In this document: piece by piece, positions 50,201 through 62,070 of the stretch | Numbering within the stretch: the stretch's first letter is position 1 | How the letters are laid out: the number at the start of each line of letters is the position of its first letter | Assembly (NCBI GenBank): GCA_029931535.1 | Contig: JAQPZY010001628.1 | Coordinates: 2,614,501 to 2,678,500 of the forward strand | DNA from: Margaritifera margaritifera | Lineage: Eukaryota; Mollusca; Bivalvia; Unionida; Margaritiferidae | Reading direction: 5' to 3' | Length of the DNA stretch: 64,000 nucleotides | Translations under genes and position numbers: made by a program | Notes under the pieces: generated by a model | Told to the model about the DNA's origin: nothing | The model's database searches: none | Seen by the model: the letters and a program-made list of their open reading frames with translations, nothing else

Positions 50201-50995
50201 CCTCCAGGATAGCGATGTTTGTCCCCGCATAGAGCGTCTAGTCATCTGCAGTTGCGTTCATTATTCGTATCGGCAAATTCCGGTCCCTGGTTCTGATCAG
50301 CGTCCTCGAAACTAGGATATCATGTCGTTCCCTAAACTTCTGCCGCTGCGTTACCATTTCAACTTCCGGTACTTCTGAAGATGACAACTTGTCCAATTTG
50401 CCTGGGATGATTACTTCATGCATTGCCGGGACGTTGACCGTTTCGGCGACAATTATACAAGCACATCCTATTTGCCCTTTAAATGTACATGGCAAATTAT
50501 CTTTGCCAACGGAAAGGCGACCCTTTTCAACATCGAGCTGTCACAAGTTAACCTCGAGAAAGTCCAATCCCAGATTGTCAGCAACCAGCATGTTATGTCA
50601 TCGACGAATTTCAGCAACCAGCATGTTATGTCGTCGACGAAACCCATATAGGCTTATTTCGAATTGTCCTTTCCCATCGACCGACATCGGTCTACCGTCT
50701 GCGTGACTGACTTTACCCCTCACAGGAACCATGTTTGGCCTTCTCTCCGGTTTAATCCTTCAGTAGACTCTTCTCGATAGGATATTCACAGTAGCTCCCG
50801 TATCAATCAGGAGATCGACGCCAAAGCCTTGAATACTGCCTGCCACATACAATCCGACATCCGCATCCAACGATCGGTTTCCAAGTCGATAAGTTGCTTT
50901 GTTCCTGATGCGTTTTCGCCTTTTATCAATGTCGTACTTCATTCGACCCGTCGACTGTGGGGTCGGTTGTGAACTATTGTTACCATTCTTCCTGG
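50201..50995 (-). pseudogene. Gypsy protease region, broken
   Basis: LLIDTGATVNILSRRVY at about 50760-50815 holds the aspartic protease active site DTGA, in the same frame as the upstream zinc knuckle. A stop follows at 50760. Downstream pieces (50238-50495, HEVIIPGKLDKLSSSEVPEV) fit the linker between protease and reverse transcriptase. A short duplication with CAGCATGTTATGTC twice at about 50586-50630 breaks the frame. Confidence 0.8.
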
Positions 50996-52082
50996 CAGGG
51001 CAATACTTCTTGAAATGTCCCAGCTGGCCGCATCCATAGCAAACAAGTTCCTCATGGTTTCTGTTTCTGCGTCGTTCTGGGACCGGTCTCAATTGCTTGG
51101 TACTCCTTACTTCACTCCTAAGTTCCGCGACCAACCTCGTCAGCTCCAACATTTGCTCTTTCAGTTCTCTGATCGCTGGTCCTTGTTCTTGTTCTCGTGT
51201 CGACACTCCACGGACATGCCTCGATAGCTATCTGTACTGCATCGTTAATCGTAACGGGTCTCGCCTGTTGTACCTTTATGCGCATGTCATAATCATCAAG
51301 GGCATCGATGAACTGTTCCTTTGCGATTGTATCGACCAGAACATAACTTGCTTCTGGGTAGGCTAAAGTCGCAAGCCGCCGTATTGCCTGTGCAAGCGCT
51401 GGTAACACTTCTCCATTCTTGCGAACCCTACTCCTTAGCTGAGCTCGGTCTGGTTCGGTGGTGCGAATCTCTGTTTCAGAGCGTTAACCAATTCAGCATA
51501 AGACTTCTTCTCAGGTACTGCCAGCAATTGCTGTGCTTGACCTCTCAGTGCAACACCTAAATACAGTTTCTTTTCTTTATCTGTCCAAGAATTTAGTGTT
51601 GAACACATCTCGAAGTGAACGATAAAATCCATCAAGGGTGTAGTCCAGTCGTACGATATGGAAGTAACGACCGGCCTCTTCAAGGTTCTCCGCGGAAGAT
51701 CAGTTGCCGCACAGTGTCCTTCTGCAACTGCTCCGTCGCTCTCAGACCTCGATCTGTCTGTGGGCGCTGCCTGTACTGCATCTCTTGTTGATGTGGTATC
51801 AGCTATTTTCTTGATTTTCGGCGATCCCGAGGGTGTCGACATAGCCTGTCCACTAAACTGAATCTGTCGTCTGGGAGCGATTCCTTCTCTCGACGACCCC
51901 CTTGTCTTCCTGGTCGTTCCCGCGTTCCTATCCATAGTCCCCTTCCTTGCAGTTAGCCTTTTTTCCAAGTCCTCGCATTCCTTTGTTAAACGCCGAAACT
52001 CGTCGTCGAAGGGAATTGCTGTCTTCACTTCCGTTTCTGGAGTCAACATCCAGTCGCCGAATGTTGACCCTCCGTAAGCCAT
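50996..52082 (-). pseudogene. Gypsy gag, two frameshifts
   Basis: The likely start is ATG at 52080-52082 (MAYGGSTFGDWMLTPETEV). A coiled, charged region (DEFRRLTKECEDLEKRL) and a capsid-like part (WTDKEKKLYLGVALRGQAQQ, YAELVNALKQRF) follow. A shift near 51440 leads into RIKVQQARPVTINDAVQIAI, and another near 51180 leads to LKEQMLELTRLVAELRSEV and the zinc knuckle CYGCGQLGHFKKYC (51000-51041, CX2CX4HX4C). Gag would package the RNA. The two shifts break it. Confidence 0.88.
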
Positions 52083-52110
52083 TTTGAATATTTCTGCTAC
52101 TCCACGACCT

Positions 52111-52128
52111 ATCCCACCGCTGACACCA
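52111..52128 (-). promoter_or_regulatory. Gypsy primer-binding site (probably tRNA-Leu)
   Basis: TGGTGTCAGCGGTGGGAT on the minus strand, two bases from the 5' LTR. It begins TGG as required for the CCA end of a tRNA. TGGTGTCAG is what a leucine tRNA 3' end (CTGACACCA) would bind. The exact tRNA is inference. Confidence 0.65.
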
Positions 52129-52130
52129 CT

Positions 52131-53066
52131 TGTAGCGGAACTCACTCGGCTACACTACACCGAGTTTCGCTTTCTCAGGTTCTTCAGGATAGGCCTATAT
52201 ATTGGAGTGATACCCCGCTGTGTCTGTCTGAAGACTGGCACTCCAGAGTGTGACAGATTTCTCCCCAGCGGGATATCGTCGTATTCCTGGCTTCTTCTTG
52301 ACGCCGGGTCGCCAACTAGGTCGTCGACTGGATCACTGTCTGAGTCGCCGACTGGGTCGCAGTCGTGGTCGTCGACTGGATCGCCGACTGGGTCGCTGTC
52401 GTTGTTGTCGACTGTGTCGTCTTCCGGGTCACCGACTGGGTCGCAGTCGTGGTCGTCGACTGGGTCGCAGTCGGGGTAGTTGACTGGGTCGTCTCCTGGG
52501 TCGCAGTCGGGGTAGTTGACTGGGTCGTCTCCTGGGTCGCAGTCGGGATCGTCGACTGGGTCGTCTCCTGGGTCGCAGTCGGGGTCGTCGACTGGGTCGT
52601 CTCCTGGGTCGCAGTCGGGGTCGTCTCTCCTTCTAGATCTCAGAGAGACGAACAATGACGTAATAAAGAGAGAAGCCGGATCCTCGGTTATAATCTGTAT
52701 TCCTGAGAAGTCGAAATAACAAGATTCCCGTGCTCTTTGAACGGGCCTCTACTCATTTCGACGAAAGACCTTCCTATCCTTTTAGAATTCCCTGGTCTTG
52801 CCTTTTCCTGTTTGGCGAACTGCGGCCAAATGTGCTTGTTCCGGCGAGGTGGTTATACTGCTTCGCTCAAAGGGACGTCTTCACGCTACATCACACCATA
52901 CCACACCACCATCGCAACCACGGTTGACTCGTATATATACCCAACAGGCGGGATCACGTGACCAAAAACTAAAACACTAGATGGAGCTACAAAACCCGCT
53001 AACATTTAAAATCAAAACTTGAGCTTTAACGAAACGAAATTACTGTCCATGTGTTTTCTCACTACA
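52131..53066 (-). repeat. Gypsy 5' LTR with internal minisatellite
   Basis: 936 bp. It holds about four copies of a 36-bp unit (GACTGGGTCGTCTCCTGGGT core, 52470-52622). In one minus-strand frame (52155-52655) these read as DDPDCDPGDDPV repeats, giving a 166-codon acidic frame. The 3' LTR has no equivalent frame, so I take this as a by-product of the repeat rather than a gene. Confidence 0.93.
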
Positions 53067-54342
<1,276 letters not shown>

Positions 54343-54735
54343 AATATGTAATAATATACTAAAATATAAGGGTTTCATCAATACAAGTTAATCAGCATCT
54401 GGCTGTCAACATCAAAGTGACTGGGTACTGCAAACATACATACATACAAACACACACAGCTTACTGTTTAAGGCACTTCTTTATAACCTGTTTCCTCCAA
54501 AGGGTGATGAAGCTAATGGATTTCATATTCCCATTTTGCAGAAAGTTTACATATTGGGTGGTCAGTAAAATTTAATGTTATTCTTGCTTTCATGTAACAA
54601 AAATAAAAAAATAAAAATAAACTGGGATTAGCTGTGTAAATATTCACCAGCCCAACACATATTGTCATTAGTGCAGACAACTTGTCTTTTGTCTGTTGAT
54701 GTCTTCAGGTTTATGGTTCACAAAAGAACTTCGAT

Positions 54736-54738
<3 letters not shown>

Positions 54739-54801
<63 letters not shown>
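54739..54801. repeat. (CT)n microsatellite
   Basis: About 31 copies of CT, followed by interrupted CTCTGTCTCT. Confidence 0.95.
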
Positions 54802-54804
<3 letters not shown>

Positions 54805-54859
54805 CTGCTAGGCCTCTCTCTCTGTCTCTTTAAAACTACTAGGAGCTACATGTACAAGT

Positions 54860-55595
54860 AACCTTAATGCAATAAAAGAAAAACATTTTTTTTCTACAAA
54901 CTGTGTAATGAACAAAACGGTACAATATAGCCTCTTCTACATAAGATACTATGAACAACCATACATTTTATAGTTGTGTATATCAAGCCATCAACATATA
55001 GGTTATTAATACTGATCTGCATAATGTTTAAAATCAGACATAAACAACCATCCTGAAAGAACATATAATGGCTGACATGTCACAATTCCATCCTGTAATT
55101 GGCAGCTTTGAAGGAATATGGGGAGGGGGATCCAACATGCAGTCTGCAGATAATAATAATAATAATAATAATGGTAATAATTTGTGAATCACGGATGTCT
55201 TAACGCCTGGACCTATTTGAAACTATTTAACTTTAGTGTTGCAAATAAAACACCGGAATAAAAAGACTAAGCGACGCCTAGATAAGTACAGGGTCGAGTA
55301 AAATGGTATTCACTCCCCTACTCAACATACCCATGCATCATAAATAAAAATGATGCACAGAATTCTATGAGGGCATAGCGCAGAATTTAAAGAATACTAG
55401 CATGTAGAACTCATCATTTCCCCACACAGGACACACTTTTTAGTACTCGGATACGGGAATATTTCACGTTGTAAGCCAAGCTGATCAAAATGCGTTTACT
55501 CCCCATATACATTGCGCAATTACAACATGGAGGAGGCCTTTGCTTGACCCCGCTAATGAAGAGTAACGTAGTGGAGAGCAGTCAGGGAGCCATAT
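54860..55595 (-). repeat. Inverted copy of the Polinton insertion locus, without the element
   Basis: On the minus strand this reads through, without a break, the sequences that flank the Polinton at 25157-25947 and 38088-38300. The join reads GTTTATGTCTGATTTTAAAC, where the filled copy has GTCTGATCTGGT, the element, then GATCTTTGACAT. It also has AAT microsatellites (55150-55171 and near 55600), one of which stands where the other copy has about 240 extra bases. Confidence 0.9.
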
Positions 55596-55848
55596 TTTAA
55601 TAATAATAATAATAATAATAACAAAATAGTTCGATCATTCGTAACTTATCATTTAATCCTTGTTTCGTAAATGGACCAAATGATCCGAATGGCAGCTATC
55701 GACATACATTCCATGTTTGATCCGTAGGATTTACCTCGAAGTTGCGAATGTTGACACACCTCCTGCACAAGCCAATCGGAAAGTGGCGTACAAAACCCTA
55801 GGTAGCTACTAAGAAGTTAATATATACATCTAGGACTTTAGTATACAT

Positions 55849-55940
55849 CAGTGGTTCCCAAACGTTTTTGATTGCGACCCTAAATACAATCTTTCGCGAC
55901 CTAAAATGCAGTATCAGTACCCGAGGTTTGGAAACCACTG
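55849..55940. mobile_element. 92-bp hAT-type MITE
   Basis: The left end CAGTGGTTCCCAAACG and right end CCGAGGTTTGGAAACCACTG are inverted copies of each other (14 of the first 15 bases match). CAGTGGTT(C/T)(C/T)CAA is a common hAT end. Eight bases outside each end, GTATACAT and TTGTACAT, match at 6 of 8, which fits an 8-bp duplication. It has no coding sequence. Confidence 0.75.
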
Positions 55941-56223
55941 TTGTACATCTAGGACTTGAATGCTAGTAACTGTGAAAAGGAGTGACAGGTATTGTATACG
56001 AGAATGGTAATGTTACGGGTGCACGCAAACACGTGAGTTTGAAGCTCTTTCATTTTAAATGACATAAATCCACATTGATTTTCCTGATATATTTTGTTTT
56101 AATATTATCTCTATCCAATGCTGCCTGGTCTAATAAGATAATGAATTTATCCCAAAGTATTTTAAGGCTTAACGAGATGAACGTGAATATGGTCCAATTT
56201 AACCGGTACCACATCAACTTCTA

Positions 56224-56670
56224 CTAAAACAGACAGGTGCATTCCCAGAGTTTTTGTAACCACATCGATTTGTACTGAAACATGTGCATACCCAGAGTTA
56301 CTGTGATCACATCGACTTCTACTAAAATAGACAGGTGCATACCCAGAGTTACTTTAATCAAATCGACTTCTACTAAAATAGACAGGTGCATGCCCAGAGT
56401 TACTGTAATCACATCGACTTGTACTGAAACATATGCATACCCAGAGTTACTGTAATAACATCTTCTTCTACTAAAATAGACAAGTGTATACCCCAAGTTA
56501 TTGTAACCACCTCGATTTATATTGAAACAGACAAGTACATACCCAGAGTTATTATAACCACATCGCCTTCTGCTGAAACAGACAGGTGCTTACCCAGAGT
56601 TATTATAACCATATCGACTTCTAAGAAAACGGTCAGGTGCATAGCCGGAGTTATTGTAACCACATCTCAT
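56224..56670. repeat. 51-bp minisatellite, about 9 copies
   Basis: The unit contains CATACCCAGAGTTACTGTAA and CACATCGACTTCTACT. Two copies are 4-5 bases short. As 51 is a multiple of 3, a minus-strand frame stays open over part of it as 17-residue repeats (VTLGMHLSILVEVD). I regard that as a by-product. Confidence 0.92.
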
Positions 56671-56861
56671 ATTGCTTGCACGAATTAAAATGTCTTGTTG
56701 TTTTTTCGTCAAGATGGTTTATTTCTTATATCTCACCCTCTGATATATTTTAACATCTTTCAAAACACTATTACGTCACTTGTTCAACTGCAATTTCATG
56801 TTTGTTTGATCTTTATATTTTAAAAAAAAAAATGTTCTCCGTCATTTGCCACCAGTAAGTA

Positions 56862-57165
56862 TGGAGGTCGGTATGTATTGCACAGGCACATACTGTGAAT
56901 CAATATTGAGGTCGGGATGTAGTGTACATAATGTGAATCAGTATTGCGGTCGGTATGTAGTGTACAAACTGTGAATCAGAATTGAGGTCGGTATGTAGTG
57001 TACATACTGTGAATCAGTATGGAGGTCGGTATGTAGTGTACATAATGTGAATCAGTATTGAGGTCGGTATGTAGTGTACATACTGTGAATCAGTATTGAG
57101 GTCGGTATGGAGTGTACAATCTGTGAATCAGAATTTAGGTCTGTTTTTAGTGTACATATTGTGAA
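56862..57165. repeat. 38-bp minisatellite, about 8 copies
   Basis: The unit GAGGTCGGTATGTAGTGTAC followed by ATACTGTGAATCAGTATT is repeated with substitutions. The first and last copies are the most diverged. Confidence 0.92.
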
Positions 57166-58893
57166 TCATGTTTTAGCATTATTAAGTTTTCGCGAATCCG
57201 GTACTTTTTTTTTCCTTTTTTTTTTTAGCATATTCGCTAATTAATGATGGATAAAATATTTACATTGTTTCATGTTCAGTCAGATTCTGTGCGTCATAGT
57301 TTTTACTGTTGATAATGCTAATAGTTTCCAAGCTAAATTCGCTAACATTTTTTGCTCGTAAAAATGTTGTGGTTTGAAGTATATCGGTGTAACATGGTTA
57401 CATATATGCACAGACACATTCAATTCCCCAAGAAATTCCTTACTATTAGTTTAATTGGAATTCGAATATGGAAACGGATAGCTTTTCTTCACTCAATATA
57501 ATTTTTCTAATTAATTGTTTTAATTTTTTTAAGCTTTTGAAAAAAAATCGCATTGGATTTCTACGGATTTGAAGTTCTGGACTAAATGAAAGTGACGACA
57601 GCAGTGCTTCATCAGATGGTGCTGAGTTTATATCTTACGTCAAAAATTAGGTCATTGCACCATCATTGTTCAATTTGTTTCTGGACGGGCTTCATTATTT
57701 TGACACGAAGCTGAATTTAAAAAGAAAAGATGTAATTGTAAATCTTCAGTAATAAGAGAAATGTGTTTTTCGCTCTTTCACACAAGCTTTGACAATGTAA
57801 AAAATCATGAGCACGAGGATTTGTATATTGTTGCCCGGATGTGTTACAGCTAGTTTTGTTCTAATTTGGATTATTTCTCATAAGTTTTTCTCTGTGTATA
57901 AAACTTACGGTAATTTTTTATCAGTTGATTCGCGAAATATAGTCTAATCTCGACAACTTATCAACACAGACAGCTCTGCTCGACTAAAAGTAAGCTGTAC
58001 CCCAAAAGTAATTTAACACTATAATTGCTGCCGCAAATATTCAAGTAGACCAATGACGATTGCCGGATCCGGTTCAATATAGAGTGATCGTTTTCTTCGG
58101 AACAGAGTGAAATCAACGATCTTTACTTCGCTGGGATGTTGTTTTTTTTTTTTTTTTTGGGGGGGGGGGGGGGGTTGGGATGGATGACGTTACATAGCTA
58201 TATCGATAATGGCAAAAGATATTGACGATGTGAAGGGCAGTGGAGAACAAATCAAAACAATTATAAAACTGCGTTAAGTTTCGCATATTTATCTTAGAGT
58301 CAAATTAGAAAGTTGATGCATCATTTTCATGTATTAGAGAATTCACAGACTTAATTGGGTTCGAAAACAAAACAAAAAAACAATCTATCTCTGTTCAGCA
58401 CTAAGTCTATATTATTGTGCAATCCAGGTAATGATCCAAATGACCAGTCACATGATCATATTATACACAGAGCTTGAAAAAGCTAATAATGATAAGTCAT
58501 CAGAAATGACAAAAGATGACCTTGTCACAGACAACCGTTGCCTGTAACTCAGCAAACTGTCACCATTAACTATTGGATTTCAAACAGATTTTTCTCAGCA
58601 ATAAGTTCACGCAATGATCTAATTTGTTTCCATTTTCATCTTTCTTCCTTTCAAGCATACAACAGCAACTGTCTTTTTCTTCTTGTTTGATGAACACATA
58701 AAAAATATGAAAAAATTCATGTTAAAGAATAAAAATGAATGCAATAAAATTGAAAGGCTGACATTATTTGCAATTTTTTCCATTGGCTTCGGAATTTTTA
58801 CTAGGATGGGGGATTGGTGGCGAATATGATGCTCTTTTGCAGATTTCTAAGAAACTGTGTGGGAAATGTATTAATCATGCTCTGTCGTCTATT

Positions 58894-58895
<2 letters not shown>
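57166..58895. other. Non-coding stretch
   Basis: AT-rich, with a poly-T/poly-G tract at 58143-58176. No gene recognised. Confidence 0.4.

Positions 58896-58980
<85 letters not shown>
58896..58980. repeat. (TA)n-(GA)n compound microsatellite next to a SINE
   Basis: About 16 TA followed by about 25 GA, ending a few bases before the SINE. Read on the SINE's strand it stands at the 3' end of the SINE, like a tail. Confidence 0.93.
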
Positions 58981-58983
<3 letters not shown>

Positions 58984-58984
58984 T

Positions 58985-59151
58985 TGGTGGTGGTTGGTTT
59001 TAATGGCACTTTTAACGCATTATTGGCTTTATAATGCCGAGGAAATGGGAGCTAAGTGCTTTTTCTCAAGGATACACCGAGGCAGCAGACCCGGGTGTCC
59101 TATGGTGGGTATTGAATCCGTGACCCTTGGGTTACGAGTGCGACGCTCTAC
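58985..59151 (-). mobile_element. tRNA-derived SINE, copy 1
   Basis: On the minus strand the head resembles a tRNA: GCTGGTAGAGCGTCGCACTC near the A box and GGATTCAATACCC as B box. A body follows with TCGGTGTATCCTTGAGAAAA and CATTTCCTCGGCATTATAAA. It is about 80% like copy 2. Pol III would drive it. The family is not certain. Confidence 0.75.
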
Positions 59152-59643
59152 CAGCATATACAGATATACATATATAACCTAATATCACTCCCCAGATTTA
59201 AGTTTTAGCTTAAATATCGTCTGGAAGTGTGACTGAATTGATTCTACCGAACCAGATTACGTTTGTACTTTATGTAAATACAAATCAAGCTGATTTTATA
59301 ACTAAAAATTATCAAGTAATTGGTATACAGTTATTTATTATAGATATCATGAACATACATTTTGCAGAAATTGAACTGGAAAGGTCGTTTATAATTTCCA
59401 TGACGCTCGTGCTAATATACCTGCTTTCTCTTCAAATTTTCACTTTGCTGATTTTTGCCAGAAGTTTTACTTGGTTCATCTGCTTAAGTTTTAATTAGCA
59501 TAAACCATTTTGTACAGTCATGCACACATATAGGTTTATAATATAATTACTTTGATAATTTTGATTCATGTGGTAACCAAGGTAACCAGTGTGGCTATGC
59601 AGGTGATGATCCAACCATATTTTCATTTGCAAACATTATCCTA

Positions 59644-59748
59644 AGCTAACGATAACATTATCCTATGCTAACAATAACATTATCCTATGCTAACGATAAC
59701 ATTATCCTTTGCTAACGATAGCATTATCCTATGCTAACGATAACATTC
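59644..59748. repeat. 22-bp tandem repeat, about 5 copies
   Basis: The unit TAACGATAACATTATCCTATGC is present about 4.7 times with few changes. Confidence 0.93.
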
Positions 59749-59799
59749 TAGCTTAAGGCAGACTACGGATAATGGTTGATCTGGTTGTTTATTATTATT

Positions 59800-59992
59800 G
59801 GTTTGTTGTTGTTTATTTTAAGAGCACTTTCAACATATTATTGGCTATAATTACAATGAGGAAATGGGAACTAAGTGCCTTTCCCAAGGACACACCGAGG
59901 TAGCCGACCGGGGCTGTCCTGGGTTGGTATTGAACCCGCGACCCTTGGATCACGAGTCCGACGCTCTACCAGCTGTGCAATCGCTGCTCCCT
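59800..59992 (-). mobile_element. tRNA-derived SINE, copy 2
   Basis: The minus strand begins GGGAGCAGCGATTGCACAGC then TGGTAGAGCGTCGGACTCGT, close to a tRNA 5' half (A box), with B box GGTTCAATACC (59926-59936). The body shares GGTGTGTCCTTGGGAAAGGC and ACTTAGTTCCCATTTCCTC with copy 1. The 3' end is less clear than in copy 1. Confidence 0.8.
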
Positions 59993-61206
59993 GACTTTGG
60001 ATAACGAGGATTATAATATGCTTTAACAAGGCTTCACGGCCATTCATATAGATATGTCGGTCGCGGTGGGGTGGGGTGGGGTTCTTCTCTTGTTCTACAA
60101 ATATAAGAAATATTAACTCTGACAGATATTATGTTTCCTAATTTTCTGTGATGATGAACCTTTATCTAAATGTAACTCTACACCTATTTTGTAATACGGT
60201 TGTCGTATTGCTGTGTGGTCCAGTCGACCATCAGACGTAACCACACTTTTGTTCCTGAAAAATATAAACTCTTATTCCGATCATAACTGAAGTATTAATG
60301 GTAAAAATATTTACATAAGAAGGAGCATGACTAATCAAGGTCTATGTATGAATCCGTCAGAAATCAACGCGTGTTGTTTGTGTGCAGATGACACTGATAG
60401 AAAGGTGTACAGGATGCCGATCCATTAGCGCTCCCCTGGGGAAAACCATTTCAACGTCATTTTCTTCGGCAAATGATACAATTTACAGCACAATTAGAAG
60501 TTTAAATTAGTCTTTCCGTGGTGCAATTTGCCGCACTGCTCTCTCTCGAGGGCCGCCTTGTGCGTATCCCAAGAAAAGCAGTCCGCTATGTATTACTCCC
60601 ATACTTCAGCCGGTGAGTTATCGATCTGGTACTTCTTTGGAGGCGACAATCGAAGTAGAAGCCCCGCAGTGCTTTACCAAATATCCCTTCTAAGACAACT
60701 TCTTTCAAACGACTCGAAATCCTATTTGGTTACCATAGAAACCTAATTTTGCTTGTCAGAACGTTTTCGTGTAACAGGCGTCCCGAGCTCTAATTCTCTG
60801 TCGACATCATCGACCAATTTTACAGATCCCTAAAAAAAATAATGACACAATCTACCTTGATTAGAATTGATAACAATTTCAGGCGTATGCCCTCTTCTTT
60901 TATCTCGTCATAACACGGGATTCTTCTTCTTCTTCTTCCTTTTTTCCCCCCGAAACTAAGCTAAATGGCTTTAACATGTTCAGGTGCGCTTGAAACGTAT
61001 CTGGGACAAAGCGATTGTTTAGCGCTATGAACATCTCTGAACCTGAAAATCGATTAGCGCAGGTTATTTCAAACACTTACGTTAAATGTCGTCTGCTTAT
61101 TTTATGTAAAACATGTTATTCTGTTGGATTGCATGATAATATAATAGAGGAAAATTAATTTTCCCTGATTATTTGAAGATAATGGATAAAACTATGCCCT
61201 TATACA
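59993..61206. other. Non-coding stretch
   Basis: A plus-strand frame at 60528-60746 (72 codons) matches no known family. A CTT run is near 60923-60937. Otherwise unremarkable. Confidence 0.4.
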
Positions 61207-61322
<116 letters not shown>

Positions 61323-61763
61323 CATGTTCCATTCGTATAAGTGTCATCAAAGTCCTCAGGAAAGTGCACTTACGTGTTAAAAGCGTTGCAAGCTTTAGAA
61401 AATTACTTCAAAGGTAAGATAGATACCGTGGTAGTTTTAATGCATTTTTCATCGACTAATTAATCTTTATTCGGGGTACATTTGTACTTATCATTCGTAA
61501 CATGCAGTACAAGGATTTAAGAATCATATTTAAGATCATCTGGAAAAATAGACGACAATGATACTAAGTTGGAATATAAAATATTAGTACACAGAACTCG
61601 CTTATGGCGGATATTCAAGGGACTGACTCGTTTTCACCGTTATGAACAAATATTCACTGATTAATAACTAGTAAAATCTATATCAATATAAATTTTAATA
61701 CGATAATCTGCCTGTTAAAGGCTCCATTCCATCAAAACAAGATGTTCTTTTCGACAGATTTTA

Positions 61764-61874
<111 letters not shown>

Positions 61875-61902
61875 TGAAAAGAAAACCGTTTATCTAGACT
61901 GT

Positions 61903-62070
61903 GGTATGCAATGGAAGATATACCCAAGGGCTTTGTGGTATGCAATGGAAGATATACCCAATTGCTACAATGGAAGATACACCCAAGGGCTACAATATAA
62001 GATTTACCCAAGGGCTACAGTGGAAGATATACCCAAGGGCTACAATGGAAGACATACCCAAGGGCTATGG
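61903..62070. repeat. 24-bp minisatellite, about 7 copies
   Basis: The unit GGCTACAATGGAAGATATACCCAA occurs in a row. The first two copies carry extra bases (TTTGTGGTATG). Plus-strand frames through it encode 8-residue repeats (QGLQWKIY-like) that I do not take as a gene. Confidence 0.9.

Larger units (their letters stand above)
46168..53066 (-). mobile_element. Ty3/gypsy LTR retrotransposon, full length but inactive
   Basis: A 6.9-kb element read on the minus strand. The LTRs (52131-53066 at the 5' end, 46168-46978 at the 3' end) begin TG and end CA. GTAC stands outside both ends (46164-46167 and 53067-53070). Gag, protease, reverse transcriptase, RNase H and integrase follow in the gypsy order. 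Stops and shifts in gag and integrase break it. LTR divergence (roughly 15 substitutions in the first 310 bp by eye) indicates an insertion that is not recent. Confidence 0.95.

Noticed and set aside
52155..52655. 166-codon acidic protein encoded in the gypsy 5' LTR
   Set aside because: The frame comes from a 36-bp repeat whose length is a multiple of three. The other LTR lacks it, so a real gene is unlikely.
56224..56496. Minus-strand repeat protein of 17-residue units
   Set aside because: By-product of a 51-bp minisatellite. Units with 47 bases break the frame.
59085..59150. True tRNA gene
   Set aside because: The tRNA-like head lacks a full cloverleaf and is joined to a SINE body shared with the copy at 59.8-60.0 kb.
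60528..60746. 72-codon plus-strand ORF
   Set aside because: No family, no splice context and no homologous copy in the window; a frame this short is expected by chance.
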